A stretch of 64,000 bases of DNA from Portulaca oleracea. Its lineage: Eukaryota > Streptophyta > Magnoliopsida > Caryophyllales > Portulacaceae. The notes beneath the pieces are model-generated. The model was not told the DNA's origin, did no database searches, and worked only from the letters and a program-made list of their open reading frames with translations. The stretch spans positions 5,735,582 to 5,799,581 of the forward strand of contig CM055872.1 in the NCBI GenBank assembly GCA_029582165.1, written 5' to 3'. Position 1 is the first letter of the stretch; every line of letters begins with the position of its first letter. The position numbers and the translations under genes are program-made. Below are positions 23,785-36,289 of this stretch, one piece after another.

Positions 23785-26700
23785 ATGGCTGATCACTTGT
23801 CCAGAGGTCAGGAATTCGAGAGACAGGCCGAGAAGAAACTCGGCGGTTGGGGTTTGTTCGGCAACAAGCATGAAGATGCAGCCGATTTGTACGAGAAGGC
23901 TGCCAATTCTTACAAACTCGCCAAATCTTGTACTTTTCTTATTATCTCTCAATTGTTTTCTCGATTTCTGTTTGTTCTGCGTGAATTTTGGATTGTTCCG
24001 GTGAAAGAAATGTCAGTTTTGGTTTGTTTGATCCACCGATTGTGTTGAATGATTGTGGTTTGTGGTTTGTGCATTTGTCGGAATCGAATTTTGTGGTGAT
24101 TGATGTATGCATGCATTTACGACAAATTGTATCATCTGTCGTGGTTGATATTCAAATTTTGAGTTCGGTGATCGAATTTTGATGGTTTAGTACTTTAATT
24201 CAATTCTCTGTGCGCTGGAGGGAAATTCGACTACTGGAACCGATGAAATAGGATTTATTTATTTATTTAGCGAGGTCTTGTTATAGTTTTTGATTATGAA
24301 TGGATTCACTATATCAGAAAGATTTGCAGAAATTTAAATTTGCGAGGTTTAGCATCATTATTCATTATGCATTTATGCATGAACTCTGTTACTGTTACGC
24401 TCTTTGATTTTTAGTTGGATGAGGATTGGCCTATTTGTGAAAACATTGGACATTTTTCGTTGGGGGCTGATTGTCATTATCAGGCTCTTATTTTCTTCAA
24501 AATGTGCTTGGTGTGCATAAATTGTTATGCAATTTGCAAGACTATGGATGTCTTTGCACTATTTGTGATTCTTGCTATGTGAATTCAGGGGATCAAGCTG
24601 GTGCTGCCTATCTGAAGTTGGCTGATTGCTATGCAAAGGTGAGTAGTTTGCACCGGGATGAGCTGAATTAATTTAGGGTTTATAGAGACTTAGTAATCAT
24701 ATGTGTTTAATAATCTGAGCAGCTGGATAGCAAGCATGAAGCAGCAACTGCTTACGCGGAGGCCGGTCATGCCTATAAAAAGACAACACCTAAGGGTATG
24801 TCAAGTTATGATGCCATAGATAGTACGTCACAGCTTCTTCTGCTAATACTGCTTCTCTGACTAAAGTTAAGCCTGCTGGTTACTTTCCCTAGGTATTATC
24901 TGTACTAGTATACTCTGGGAGTAGCTTCTACATTTCTATCACTCATGGCTAAGAACCAAATGCTAAGAAAGAATGTGGGCTTGTTCTATTGCATGACTAT
25001 GTGGATTCAAGATCATTGCACTTCAGTAAACATCTTTACGTAGTGACTCGACTGTAAAGGAGAGGGCTTGGGAGGAGCCCGGGGCTCTGACCGCGTGCCT
25101 GTAGGTGTTGGAATTTTATTATTACTTTAGCTTTTTGAAAGACTTGCGAAAGTAAAACGACCATGTCTCTTCTTGGTCGCGGCTCTGTGAGAGCTCAACC
25201 AATCTAAACTGTTTAACAATGAGAAATTTTGATAAAGGCTATGCTTGGCTCTCATCATCTAATCAAGGAAGTCTGATATTTGTGTGCTTTGTTGGATTTT
25301 CAATGTATCTTAGATCATGGGTCTGGTGTCTATGTTGACTGTTGCCTCATGTGTGAATTTGATTTGTATCTGTGAAGAAAATTTTAGTGACTCTGAGTTT
25401 GGATTATGTGCAGAGGCGGTGTCTTGCTTGGAGAAGTGTATCAATAACTTCCTTGAAATGGGGAGGCTTAATATGGCTGCCAGATATTCTAAGGTATGAC
25501 TGATGTTTGGTTAATCAGATAACTTGATCACTTCTTCTTGATTTAGCTGGAACTATTACTTTCTCAACCAGCATGTGTAGTATGCTCGATATATTTTATC
25601 GAAAAGTTTTTCATCTTTTCTGTTAGTTTCGTTTGGAAATAGCCACTTTGCTTGTAGGGGTGAAGTTGCATACATTTAGGTTCCTTCAAATGTTATTTTA
25701 GCTGAGCCCATGCTGGGCTTGGGCATTATTAGTCTCATGCTATAGATATAGATCTTTCATTTTTGCGGATTAGGTAAAATGGTTGTGAACTTCCAGTATC
25801 CTACACGTACAGTGGATATATATAGTAGATCGTCTTTCTTATATAGACTATATAGCTAAAATTACTTCCTCTTGGTCACTGATGACATTTTCCTCTGTAA
25901 CCTTATTAATAATTGTCAATGAAGATTTGAATATGAATAATTTCAGATACGAAATTAAAGAGACAACGTTGAACTTTCAAATAACCAAGACAAATCTCCT
26001 TGGCATTCAAGTATGAAACTATGACCATCTTGTTATGGGTTATTTCCATTGATGTTGCATTGTTATCAAGGTTGTTAAAATCGGGATTCTAACTCGAAAC
26101 TATGGGGAAGTTAGGATCGGAAATTAGCCCATGTAGGATCGTGGATCGTGTGTAAATAGTAGAATCGTATCGAGGATTTTGGACCATAAGATCGTAGATC
26201 GTAGGATCGTAAATCAGGATCGGGATTTTAATAACTATGATTGTTATGTTGATGGAAGACCTCATGAGTCACTAGTAATTTGAGAGTAAAACTCATGCGA
26301 TATTTCCCACCATCTCAATCAGTCGTAATTTCTGTATTTGATAGACTAATATCCTCATTCTTAGGGTTCTAGAAAACCTTGCACAGTTGAAGAGTCTGAT
26401 TGTGTTGGGAGAAAGATAATAGTGCTAAACAGGAATGACTAATGCAATGAGTCTGACTCTGAATTCGTAGAGTAACTGCTAAGACTTTTTTTTGAAAGGG
26501 AGAGGACTGTAATGGCATTGATTAGATACCAACTCTTGATGAGACATCTGGGGATGGTCTTTTGCCAATAAAGAATCACTCCAAAATAAGGTAACAAGAT
26601 GATTATTTCTATACGGAAATGCTAACATAGTAACATCATAAATTTCTATACACAAATATGATAACCCAAAAAATGCCCCCAAATAGAATCTGAAGGTACA

Positions 26701-29127
26701 GTACAAATTTCAAAAAAAAAAAAAAAAAAAAAAGAGGATTATTTCCGGAACCAAATAAGTGTGTGCCATGTATCAATGTTTTATTTTCGTTTCTTGCCAA
26801 CTGCAGCAGTCAGATGTTGATATCTTGTAAAAGGATTGTCTGCCTTGACTGAATAATGATAGCTAGACATTCAAGTAGTCAATTGTCGTGTGTAGGAAAT
26901 TGCTGAGATATACGAGAGTGAAGATAATATTGAGCAAGCCATTGTTTGGTTCGACAAGGCTTCTGATCTATTTCAAAGCGAAGAGGTGACAACTTCTGCA
27001 AACCAGTGTAAGCTGAAAGTTGCTCAGTTTTCTGCACAGTTGGAACAGTAAGCCATTCTTTTATGTCTCCCTTCCTCTATCGCTGGGTGCATTCTTTCTC
27101 TGCAATTCATGCAGTTCATCCTTCATAAACTATTAGGTTGACGGAATTGTGAATTAGGCTTCATGTTGATGAGTTTCAATGTTGCACTGCAAGGATTAAA
27201 GTCTAATGTTTCTCTTTCCATTTTCATGTTTATTTCACACTATAGGTAGATATATAAATGTATAATGTGATTGTAGAATGAGGGTCGTCATATGTTGTTT
27301 CACGACATTTGGGACCATGTTTTATGTTATTTGTGGGATTATGTGCTTGTATGGTTTGTCTTGTTGACCTTTAGGTCAAGGTATGCTGAAAACCACAACA
27401 CAGGCCTGTGCAAATCTAACTATTTTGTTTTTGCATACATTAGGAGCTAATTATACAAATTATGGCCTGCAGAATTTCTCTAATAACTTGAACTCTGGTG
27501 GTGGTTTGTTACTGTGTTTAATGTCGTTTTGTGTAGGAATGAATTGATAAAATACTCCTCACTTGCTTATCTTGTCTGCCACAAAATCATCTATCCTATC
27601 AGGACTGCTGAATGAAATGATGTTCAATATTTGGAATGTGCATTGTTGTTTAACACAAACCACTTTTGGTTATTGAATTTGAAAACTCTCGAGATCATTT
27701 AGATATTTTTGATAAATATGTCTGTATTCTTGTCGGAACAGTTTTAAAACTCCCAAATCTGGATAAGATCTACATAAGATTGTGATATAAACTGAGAACC
27801 CCATTAGGCTGTCCATAATGTGCTTATTGTCGTGTCCATGTCTACATCTTTGTTCAGTTTAGCTGTTGAAGTTCAGTGATTCTAGTTCTAGTGTCATCAT
27901 GTGAAGCTGATTGTTGAATGTTATTTTGAATGCTAGAATTAAATTGACAAGTTTCTTCATGAATTTATGTTTGATCCAGGTATCCCAAGGCAATTGAGAT
28001 TTTTGAGGAAATAGCAAAACATTCACTTAATAATAACTTGCTGAAATATGGAGTTAAGGGTCACCTTCTTAATGCTGGGATTTGTCAGCTTTGCAAGGGC
28101 GATGTTGTTGCAATAACAAATGCATTGGACAAGTACCAGGTTCGTTTTTCACTTATATTGGATTTCACGAAGAATTACTCATGCTGCATAAGCACTTATA
28201 TATTAATGTCACTTGAACCTACAGGATATGGATCCAACATTTTCTGGAACACGTGAATGCAGACTCCTTTCAGTATGTCACTTATCCTCTTAAGTTTGTT
28301 TTCTATCGTTTTTTGCATTTACCACATGTTGTTGAAGGAAAAAAGAACACAGTGAGGAAATGGCTATTCCACTTTTTGGAAATGTCCCAAAATCGGAAAA
28401 TCAACTTGGCAGATTGTTGTGATAAATCTATTGCATGAAGTCTGCTGAACAAACTGCTGCAATCCCTTTTGATTTATCCCTGTCTCTTAACTTTACTCGT
28501 TACCTATTTAGTTTGTGCATTTATTTGACACTAGCATTGCTCTTTGATTGTTTCACATACATGATCGTTCATGCTAGTTCACATACATGATCATTCATGC
28601 TAAGTTAGTCTACTGATGTCTTGCATTATATGTCTCCTGCTATTTTGTTCTGTAATTTGAGAGGCTTTCCACATTTTGTTTGACCACAGGATTTGGCAGC
28701 TGCAATTGATGAGGAAGATGTCACAAAATTTACTGATTCACTCAAAGAATTTGATAGCATAACCCCACTGGTACGCTATCTAATTTTCCGATGACTTCAT
28801 TAGTAATCTTGTAGGTAGCTTGGGTGCAAATTAACCATCATGAAGAGTCAGCTAAAATTTTCGAGATTCTATTTACCTGAAAATAACCCAACCCTAACCG
28901 AAACCTTGTTGACCTAAATATGACCCAACCCAAACCCGACCCGGATGACCCAATTGCTGGGTCTCCCAACAGGACACTTGCTAGTTGTTTGGTAACCTGT
29001 TAGTGTCTCTCGTGTCTGATGTCTGTTTCTCTGTGTAATGCTACAGGATTCATGGAAGACAACACTTCTTCTTAGAGTGAAGGAAAAACTGAAGGCCAAA
29101 GAAACCGAAGAAGATGATCTCACATGA
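23785..29127 (+). CDS. ASNAP: alpha-SNAP, NSF attachment protein (nine exons)
   Basis: The product is a complete 289-residue alpha-SNAP, the usual plant length. Alpha-SNAP binds spent SNARE bundles on endomembranes and recruits the ATPase NSF, which takes them apart so that vesicle fusion can continue. Exons are 23785-23929, 24589-24638, 24723-24795, 25414-25493, 26896-27047, 27980-28139, 28225-28272, 28690-28770 and 29047-29127. All introns are GT-AG and the total is 870 bases. Conserved features include [12 protein letters not shown] near residues 15-26, [48 protein letters not shown], the TFSGTRE phrase, and the acidic C-terminus EEDDLT. Its penultimate Leu is the residue known to stimulate NSF in animals. 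The ATG at 23785 fits the family start. A nested foldback element lies directly upstream, and intron 4 holds a hAT-type MITE and a long poly(A) run. I see no truncation or altered C-terminus of the sort known from soybean Rhg1 variants. Confidence 0.97.
26067..26239. mobile_element. hAT-type MITE in alpha-SNAP intron 4
   Basis: Terminal inverted repeats CAAGGTTGTTAAAATC and, read inward from the right, CATAGTTATTAAAATC bound a 173-base element. The flanks are perfect eight-base repeats, ATTGTTAT at 26059-26066 and 26240-26247, the length used by hAT transposases. The interior is a run of TAGGATCGTA-like words. Confidence 0.85.
26711..26733. repeat. poly(A) run in alpha-SNAP intron 4
   Basis: More than 20 adenines follow an otherwise ordinary intron sequence. 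It could be the tail of a retroposed sequence, but I found no flanking duplication that would prove it. Confidence 0.6.
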
Positions 29128-29862
29128 AGACTTATTGAACGGTGTCAACTTTTTTATGATCACCCTCTTGATGTACAATCAATCTCCGCCAATTAACTAT
29201 GCATATATATCATAGCATATGAGATGTCTTTGTTTGAGGGTTAGAAAAGGGGGATGGTTGTGTTATACTTGGAACCTGAAATTAGCACATAATTACTTTA
29301 TCTTCATCTTGTGACTTACAGAGGTATAGGGAGACCCACAAAATTGGGGTGTGCCCAAGATTGTGATGGCTTTTGCATCATCTTTTGGTCACTTACATAA
29401 AATTCTTTCCTAAATTTCATACTTCATGTCTCAATTAAAAATGTCCTTTTGCGAAACAAAATTTTGTAAAAAAAGTTGGGTGTTTAATTGTTATTGTCTC
29501 CAATATTGTAAGTGTGAGTTTAACAATGGTACTTCAGTTTCGATCGTCATAAAAAGATGACTGGTACGTTCTGAGATGGTGTTGTTTGGGAAAGGTCGAA
29601 CAAAACAAGCATTGGGTATTGTGTATTTTAACAGGCCTGAAATTAGCACATAATATATTGGGTGTGTTGGCATGACTGGGCTTAGAATTGTTATCAGCGG
29701 GTGGCAGTGGGCTTGGTTTGGTTAGTTTAGGGTTTAGCCCATTATTAATGTAATAATGTAGGGTCAGCCAGGGTCATTGTCGGCCCATTAAAGTAATGGG
29801 TTGAATTGGGTTTTCTAAAGAGGGCTGTATTTACATAAAAAAAAGAAAAAGAAAAATTGGAT
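29128..29862. other. alpha-SNAP 3' region and intergenic DNA
   Basis: The first two to three hundred bases after the stop codon probably form the 3' untranslated region. The rest contains GGGTTAG and GGCCCATTA words of no clear origin. No gene is seen. Confidence 0.4.
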
Positions 29863-29884
29863 TATAATAATTCCTACGTTATCG

Positions 29885-30024
29885 TTGGTATCACAATAAT
29901 TCCTATTTTATTTTTGTATTTTGATGGTAAAAATAAAATAAAATAAAACTGTATCTTTGGTATCACAATAATTCCTATTTTATTTTTGTATTCTGATGGT
30001 AAAAATAAAATAAAATAAAACTGC
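29885..30024. repeat. tandem duplication of a 72-base unit
   Basis: The segment beginning TTGGTATCACAATAATTCC at 29885 is repeated at 29957 with few differences. Each unit ends in an AAATAAAATAAAATAAAA run. The near identity suggests a fairly recent duplication. Confidence 0.8.
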
Positions 30025-30433
30025 ATTTTGGTGGGATGTCACCTACTCAAGTGGTGCTGACTCGATGATGTACCGGCCAGAGCGTGATTGACCTAAAATT
30101 ATTATTTTAGTTGTATTTTAGTGGTCTCATTTAAATTTTTATTGTATTCTAATAGTCTCATTGACATATTTATTGTATTTGAGTGGTTCTATTTCATAGT
30201 TGATTATGTTTTGGTAATTCTAATTCTTGCTCAAACACATTTTTACTGGTACAGGTTAGCAATTTATTAAGTCACCACCACCTAACTCGGTGACGTCCCA
30301 ACGTAAAATTACGGTAATGAACTATATTGCTACGCTTTTTCCTAAGAGGCTTAATTCTTACACCCAAACCAAAATAAAATAAAATTGAAGACAAAAACAA
30401 AAATTTAAAAAGTGGTACCAGATTATTCTCTTA

Positions 30434-30688
30434 GGAAGTGTTTGGTAGGAATCCCAGAGAAATTTTTTCCAGGGACAATTTCCCTTGGAAAGTTTTCCAT
30501 GGGAAAAATTTCTCTGGGAAAAATTTCTCTTAGCCCTCCTAAGGAAAATTTTCCCTAGGAAAATGGAGAAAGTGATTGGCTCATCGTGAAAACTTTCTCG
30601 AAGTAAATCCGCATCCAAACATGGGGAAAAAAGTCAACCCGAGAAAATTGATCATTTCCCCGAGATTATTGACCAACCAAACGTACCT
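30434..30688. mobile_element. MITE with GTGTTTGGTNGG termini
   Basis: The left end GGAAGTGTTTGGTAGG after TTA is matched by the inverse CCAACCAAACGTACC at the right. The interior is a long imperfect palindrome of GGAAAATTTTCC words. It is probably Harbinger-like, but the right-hand TTA is offset by a base. A broken relative lies at 5343-5460. Confidence 0.55.
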
Positions 30689-30729
30689 TTAATGAAAAAA
30701 AAATTCTTAAAATAAAATCCTAATAGAAA

Positions 30730-31280
30730 ACATGAGAATGGAACTGTGCAACGGCGCCGGGGGAAGACAATGGACGGGACAACCTCTTTTCGTCTTCAGA
30801 TTGTACCGCGGATCGCTCTGACACTCCCTGATCACGGCTGCTCCGGCACTCCCAACCCTAAAAATCGACGAAAACCATCATCTTGAATTGGAGTTTTTCT
30901 GGAGCTTTCATGGAGGTAAGTTGCAAAACTAAGCGCTAATTTCAACCTAATTGCTTTCATGTTCGTCATTTTCTTCTCTTAATGCTCCTTCATTCTACTT
31001 TTCTCAATTCCCAACCTCGTTACTATTCACGAATCCATCCAAAATTTGGACATCAATCCACCTTCAGGAGGGCTGAGTGGGGGCATAATGGACTGGTGGG
31101 AAACTATCGACCTATTTTCCTTTTTCTATTTGTGTTGTGTGTTGTGTGTTGTTGTAGGCCCTTATATTACGTGTATGATTCTGCGCTTTAGGTTTCATGG
31201 GTTGGGGTTGATATTTAGGGTTGATAGATTCCGATATCGAATCATCTAATCTTATTCTTACCAATTGTGTGGCGAAACAT
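30730..31280 (+). promoter_or_regulatory. upstream and leader region of the hydrolase gene
   Basis: From about 30740 the composition becomes GC-richer and gene-like. An ATGGAG followed by a strong GTAAGT donor lies at 30909-30920. Possible acceptors occur at 31074 and 31158, but joining these in frame soon meets a stop, so this looks like a spliced 5' leader with a very short upstream frame rather than a coding exon. This is inference; no transcript is available. Confidence 0.35.
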
Positions 31281-32279
31281 ATGGCATTAGCATCCCCTTT
31301 CTCATTAGCTTGGCCTCATTCGCGACCACATCCACCGCCTTACCTGACCCTCCGGTCGCCGGCGACCACCATAACCGGATGCCGGAGCTCCCTTTCCGGG
31401 ACACCCACCACTTCTTCCCCGGACCCGCCTCGCCCCGCTGTTATCCTCCCCGGTTTGGGTAACAATTCAGGGGACTACCAAAAACTACAACTGACTTTAC
31501 AAGAGTATGGAGTTAAAAGTGTGGTAGCTAAGGTCTCTAGGTTGGATTGGTTCAGAAATGCTGCTGGTTTATTGGACCCTAATTACTGGAAGGGCACTCT
31601 ACGTCCTCGCCCGGTTCTTGATTGGTACTTGACTAGGGTTGATGAGGCTGTGAGTGAAGCCAAGGAGCTTGCTGAGTCTCAGGGTAGTAAGCGGTTGTCT
31701 TTGATCGGGCATTCTGCCGGAGGGTGGCTTGCCCGTGTTTATATGGAAGAGTTTGGGATGTCTGATATTGCATTGTTGTTGACTCTTGGAACTCCGCATA
31801 CTCCCCCTCCGAAAGGGGTGAGTGGAGTCGTTGATCAAACTCGGGGGCTTTTGGACTATGTTGACCGGCATTGTGCGAAAGCCGTGTATACCCCGGAATT
31901 GAAGTATGTATGTATTGCTGGGAGGTACATTCGAGGAGCTCGTGCGTTTGGTAGTCCTTATGAGGAATCTGATGAGGTGAGGGTGAGTGGTGTTGAGGAG
32001 GGATCAGATGGAACTGCGGTTATGACTGTGTCCGAGTCGAGTTTAGGTGGTGGTACGTTGCGAGCTCGGTTTGTTGGACAAGGGTACAAGCAAGTTTGTG
32101 GGAGGGCGGATGTATGGGGTGATGGTGTTGTTCCGGAAGTGTCGGCTCATTTAGAAGGAGCTCTTAATGTAAGTTTGGATGGAGTGTATCATTCTCCTGT
32201 TGGTTCGGATGATCTCGAGAGACCGTGGTATGGCTCACCTGAAGTTGTCAAGAAGTGGGTAAATCACCTCCTGGAATAA
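31281..32279 (+). CDS. plastid-type alpha/beta hydrolase (single exon)
   Basis: The protein of 332 residues is an alpha/beta-hydrolase-fold enzyme of the lipase/PGAP1-like kind found in plants. The nucleophile elbow is GHSAGG with Ser at residue 145. Candidate acid residues are Asp277 and Asp281 in DVWGDGVVP, and the candidate His is 304 in DGVYHSP, giving the Ser-Asp-His triad. The oxyanion region is probably the VILPGLG phrase near residues 54-60. The first 50 or so residues are rich in Ser, Thr, Pro and Arg and poor in acids, which suggests a chloroplast transit peptide. I chose the ATG at 31281; one 20 codons upstream in the same frame (31221) would put an acidic stretch before the transit peptide and is less likely. 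The substrate is unknown; an ester or lipid is the general expectation. It lies 2.1 kb downstream of alpha-SNAP on the same strand, with no sign of a shared role. Confidence 0.92.
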   Translation: MALASPFSLAWPHSRPHPPPYLTLRSPATTITGCRSSLSGTPTTSSPDPPRPAVILPGLGNNSGDYQKLQLTLQEYGVKSVVAKVSRLDWFRNAAGLLDPNYWKGTLRPRPVLDWYLTRVDEAVSEAKELAESQGSKRLSLIGHSAGGWLARVYMEEFGMSDIALLLTLGTPHTPPPKGVSGVVDQTRGLLDYVDRHCAKAVYTPELKYVCIAGRYIRGARAFGSPYEESDEVRVSGVEEGSDGTAVMTVSESSLGGGTLRARFVGQGYKQVCGRADVWGDGVVPEVSAHLEGALNVSLDGVYHSPVGSDDLERPWYGSPEVVKKWVNHLLE

Positions 32280-35200
32280 TTGGATACGGGGTCATCAAAT
32301 GAGGCAACAAATATAGGTTTGTGATCAGTTACTGTAAGCTCCTCAAAGCATGTTGTAGGTGGGGCGATTATTTGTAGCCTATAGATTCATTCATTTTCTA
32401 GTGCCGGGTAACTCTCATTATGAACAATGATTTGTATAGTCTATAGATTAAATTTCGACTCCTTTCTTACTCGTATTATGAGAAAGCTGCCTATGAAAAG
32501 TGTTTGAGATAGGCTGTCCATGCTTAGAGTTCTCTTATGTTACTCGAACTCGGGTACGCGTGTCCATATTGGACATGGATATGGGGTCGAACTAGACTAT
32601 TTTTTTTGGAATTTTTGTATATTTTCATTTTCATTGTAATTTAAAGTATCGAGTGTGATACACTTGTCCGTGTATCGAGGGTTCGATACAGGTATGGCAG
32701 AGAAAGTGAAGATCAGAGTAACATAGGAATTCTCTACCACAGGAGGGAGAAAAGGACAAGCCTCCATACAAAAATAACACGAAACAAAATCGTGTTTATT
32801 TAGTGAAATCAGTCATTGGACCAGGTAACTATGCATTTCTTGGTGTCCGACTGTTCTCTCAGTTCACAAAATATGAACTAGGATTTGTACCGAGCTTTTT
32901 TTATCATTTAGTTGCTGGAACAATTGATCTTTAGGTTTAGGGGAGTAGCAGCAAATTGCAGATTTGCTGCAGGACAGTTTGAGCTTATTTTGGCTTCTCT
33001 AAGCCCCATCTGGCATATAATTCGCATAATTCACTGCTGTTTGTTTGTTTTGAACTATGCCATACTAGAAGAGGCTGCAAGCATTATTTTACTGGTCAAG
33101 CGTTATTCTGCCAGTTTTCAATGATCTTATTGCTGCTTGTTTGGTGATCAAGTTTTCACGCTAGAAATTAGTTCTTGAAGAGTTTGTAAAGCAGTTCGGG
33201 ACATAGTCTTGTGGAAGTAGGTTTTCAAGTACTTGTGAGCCTTTTTTTTTCCCCCTTCCATTCGAATTCCCATTCTTATTTCATAGTGTTTTGCTGAAAG
33301 TATGATGCTAGTCTGAAAAGGAAAAGGAACTTCAACTGAAACTTCTCATGCCTTGCCTTTGTGAGATCAGGCTCGGGATTGTAGGCTGATGCGTTGTTCA
33401 TTTACCTCGTTTTCCATCCATCTTAGTATGCATATATGCTAATTACTCCGAGTTATCAAGTATGTTGTATATTTTCAATTTTTCATTATATGCTTACTGT
33501 TGCACAATATCATGTTTGTGAATCACTAGCTGGATATCAGTCTCTCACTCTCTCAGCTGTGTGTAGTGAACTTACTTGGGATATAGAGACCTGTTACCGT
33601 GTTTAATTTTTGACTCTTTTAATGCAGATGTACTTAGATGCTGGGGTTTATGACCTTTCAGTTCTTATTTGCTAAGTTTGGATGCTTCAGTCTTGCTTTT
33701 ATGTGTCAAATGAGTAGTGTGGGGCATCTTTGTTGCTTCTCGAAATAGTGCTATGAACAAGAGCATCTGTAACTCGTCTATCTTTAATTCTTCTTTTCTT
33801 TTCCAAATTTTATGCTTGGTTCGGATAAAACAGTTATTCTAAATAGGGAGTCGATAACCACTTGGACACGATTTTATTATGAATCGGAAATGCTTTAGCT
33901 GTGTCGAAATTCCTTCTTAGTTATTACTAGTTCTGTACTTCTGTTTTTCTTGCTATTCATATTTTTCAATGAGGAATGCTGTTTGCAAATGACACTCTTC
34001 AAAATTTCTAGGATTCTTTCCAGTTGAGTCTCTTGTCAACCAGTTGGCTCATTGAGAAGGCAAACTCTATGGTATGTATCCCTTTATTCTGTAGGCATTT
34101 AGGACCTTGGGGAAATAACAAAAGACTCTTGGTCGAAAGTGCTTTTACGGACTGCTTAGGTAGGCAGTCAATTTAGGACATCAGTGTTATGGCCAGAAGA
34201 TGTCATTACAGATCTTAATTTTTCCAGATTTCAAATTCCAGATTGCTGTAGGCTTCCATCTGTATCTCTATTCGTTGTCAAATCTCAATAGCTCGACATG
34301 AATAGAATAAGCCTACTTAGTTGTTAGACATTCCACAAGATGAACTCTTGATCAAGCAAGTTCATGCAAAGTTGCTACTGGCGGGGATGGGATTCCCTCT
34401 TGAATGTGTTGCACATTCTCTGGGTTGCTGTAAATTACGGGGCCTGTTAACAGGCTAGGACATAGAATTAGTCAGGTCTTTGGGACTTGGGACTTGGCAA
34501 AGAAAGCTTGCAAAGAGTGGTTTGCCGCACAGATCTCTTTTGTATTTTTAGTTCAGCCGCTCAGGTGCTATTTTGCTCCTTGTAATATGATGCTAACTAG
34601 TGGCCATAAGGGTTCTATGAAATGTGTGGTTTAAAGTCAGAAACCAATTTCTCAGTGCTATATTTCTGTCACAGTTACTAGGAACGCCTGGTCATTAGTT
34701 TTGGAACATGGATCACTATCTTCAGCGCAGATTTATTGTAGTTTTGGCTTTGGAAGGTTTGTTCCATGGACAGGGATTGCAAGGGTATGTGGTGATCCTG
34801 ATACCTATTAGTTTTACTTACTATTTTGTGGTACCACAAACTAGAGGGATTCAAGTTTTTTGGAAGGGATTTTGATGCAACCCAAAAGGCGTATCAAGTC
34901 TAACAAACTATTGAGATAGCCCAACTATCGAGAGTATATTTTTTTTTTTGCTTTTTTTCCCCTTTTAATGGGAGTTAGGAGGCTGATCCTTGGCATCAGT
35001 TTTCCGATTTCGGTGGCCACAATTTCTTTAGTGAATATTGTGGGGCTTTTTGTGTGTGTGTGGGTGGGTCAGGTGGCTTGTGGGCCCGCTTTGACAGCCT
35101 GGCTTCAGATGGGCATGGTCTTCGTGTTTGTATGATACATTTCCCTGTTTGTTAGCCTGATGTGGTTTACGCCTATAGAGGGAACTCAGTGAATGTAATG

Positions 35201-35860
35201 CTTACGCTTTATTTAAAGGAACCGATGAGAAAGCTCAACAAGGGGGCCAATTCTGAGGGATCCTCATCCTATGTATGTAATGCTTACCTTCTACTTTTTC
35301 CGCCAGTTTTACCCTTGTCATGTTGAGTTAAGTTTTGGATGATCTTTCACCGGGTTACTTTCAGATGCCTCGTAGATACGATCATTTTCTAGAATATGCA
35401 TATATCGCGGTGAACTTCTCAACTTGACTCTTTACTAGGCCAGAGTTTTTCTGATAACTTGTTATGGGTATGCTGTTATTCGAGCAGAGAACAAGAATGC
35501 AAGGGTTTGATCTGCTGAGATCATTTGAGAGGTGGATGATGTGGCGTTAATGATTGGATGGTGATGACATGGCAGAAATAATTCGTGGATGGTTACAGCT
35601 CACTAAGTGGTGACAAGCAGGCACCTTTGACCGTGAGTGGGTGTCCATGTTATGACAGCTCATAGTGAGTCCCAGTTGAAGGGTAAAATGGAACTGGCAA
35701 CGGTATACAGTCCCTCTGAACTAAATTATGAAGGAAATTGTCAAAATAAGACAATGCCAAACTCTGTGTGTCCCCCCCACTTCCCCGTGCCCTTTCATCC
35801 CTCATTCAGGGAACCCTCCGTGCAACTGCAAGTGTGCAACTAGGAAAAAAAAACACCATT
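32280..35860. other. gene-free but transcript-like region downstream of the hydrolase
   Basis: For more than 3 kb the composition stays near that of introns and untranslated regions and there are few transposon marks. Several good splice-like sites occur. I find no protein that I recognise; the longest open frame (32912-33124) looks random. It could be a long spliced 3' region or a noncoding RNA gene. Confidence 0.3.
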
Positions 35861-35867
35861 TTATTTC

Positions 35868-35869
35868 TC

Positions 35870-35905
<36 letters not shown>

Positions 35906-35910
35906 AATAA
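35868..35910. repeat. ATA trinucleotide microsatellite
   Basis: A run of about thirteen AAT/ATA units, slightly interrupted at the left. Confidence 0.85.
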
Positions 35911-35951
35911 ACTATGTGTGGGCCTTTTTTTTTTTTTTAATATGAAACTAT

Positions 35952-36284
35952 GGCCTTGTTCATTTGCAATGTGAGTAGAATTTTACCTTGTCTTACCATA
36001 CCTTACCATACCATTTAAAAAACAGTGATATACTAGTAAAGTAGTAATGATTCTGGTGCAGTGGAATTTGGAAAAGTGTGGTGAGTTATGGTGAAAATTG
36101 TGGTAGGTGGGGTATGTTAAAGTAGAGAATGTGAAAAGTAGAAGAGAAAAGTGAGGAAGAAAAAAAATGAAAAGATATATTATAGTAATGATTGTGGTGT
36201 GGTGTGGTGAAATGTGGCGGAAAATTAAAGAGTGTGGTGCGGCGTGGTACTGCACCGCAACCTACCGCGTAAAAGAACGGGGCC
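35952..36284. mobile_element. Harbinger-like MITE
   Basis: It begins GGCCTTGTTCATTTGC and ends AAAAGAACGGGGCC followed by TTA. Interior GTGGTG and CACCGCA words match the family at 40268. The left flank is TAT rather than TTA, so that side has changed. Confidence 0.6.
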
Positions 36285-36289
36285 TTAAA

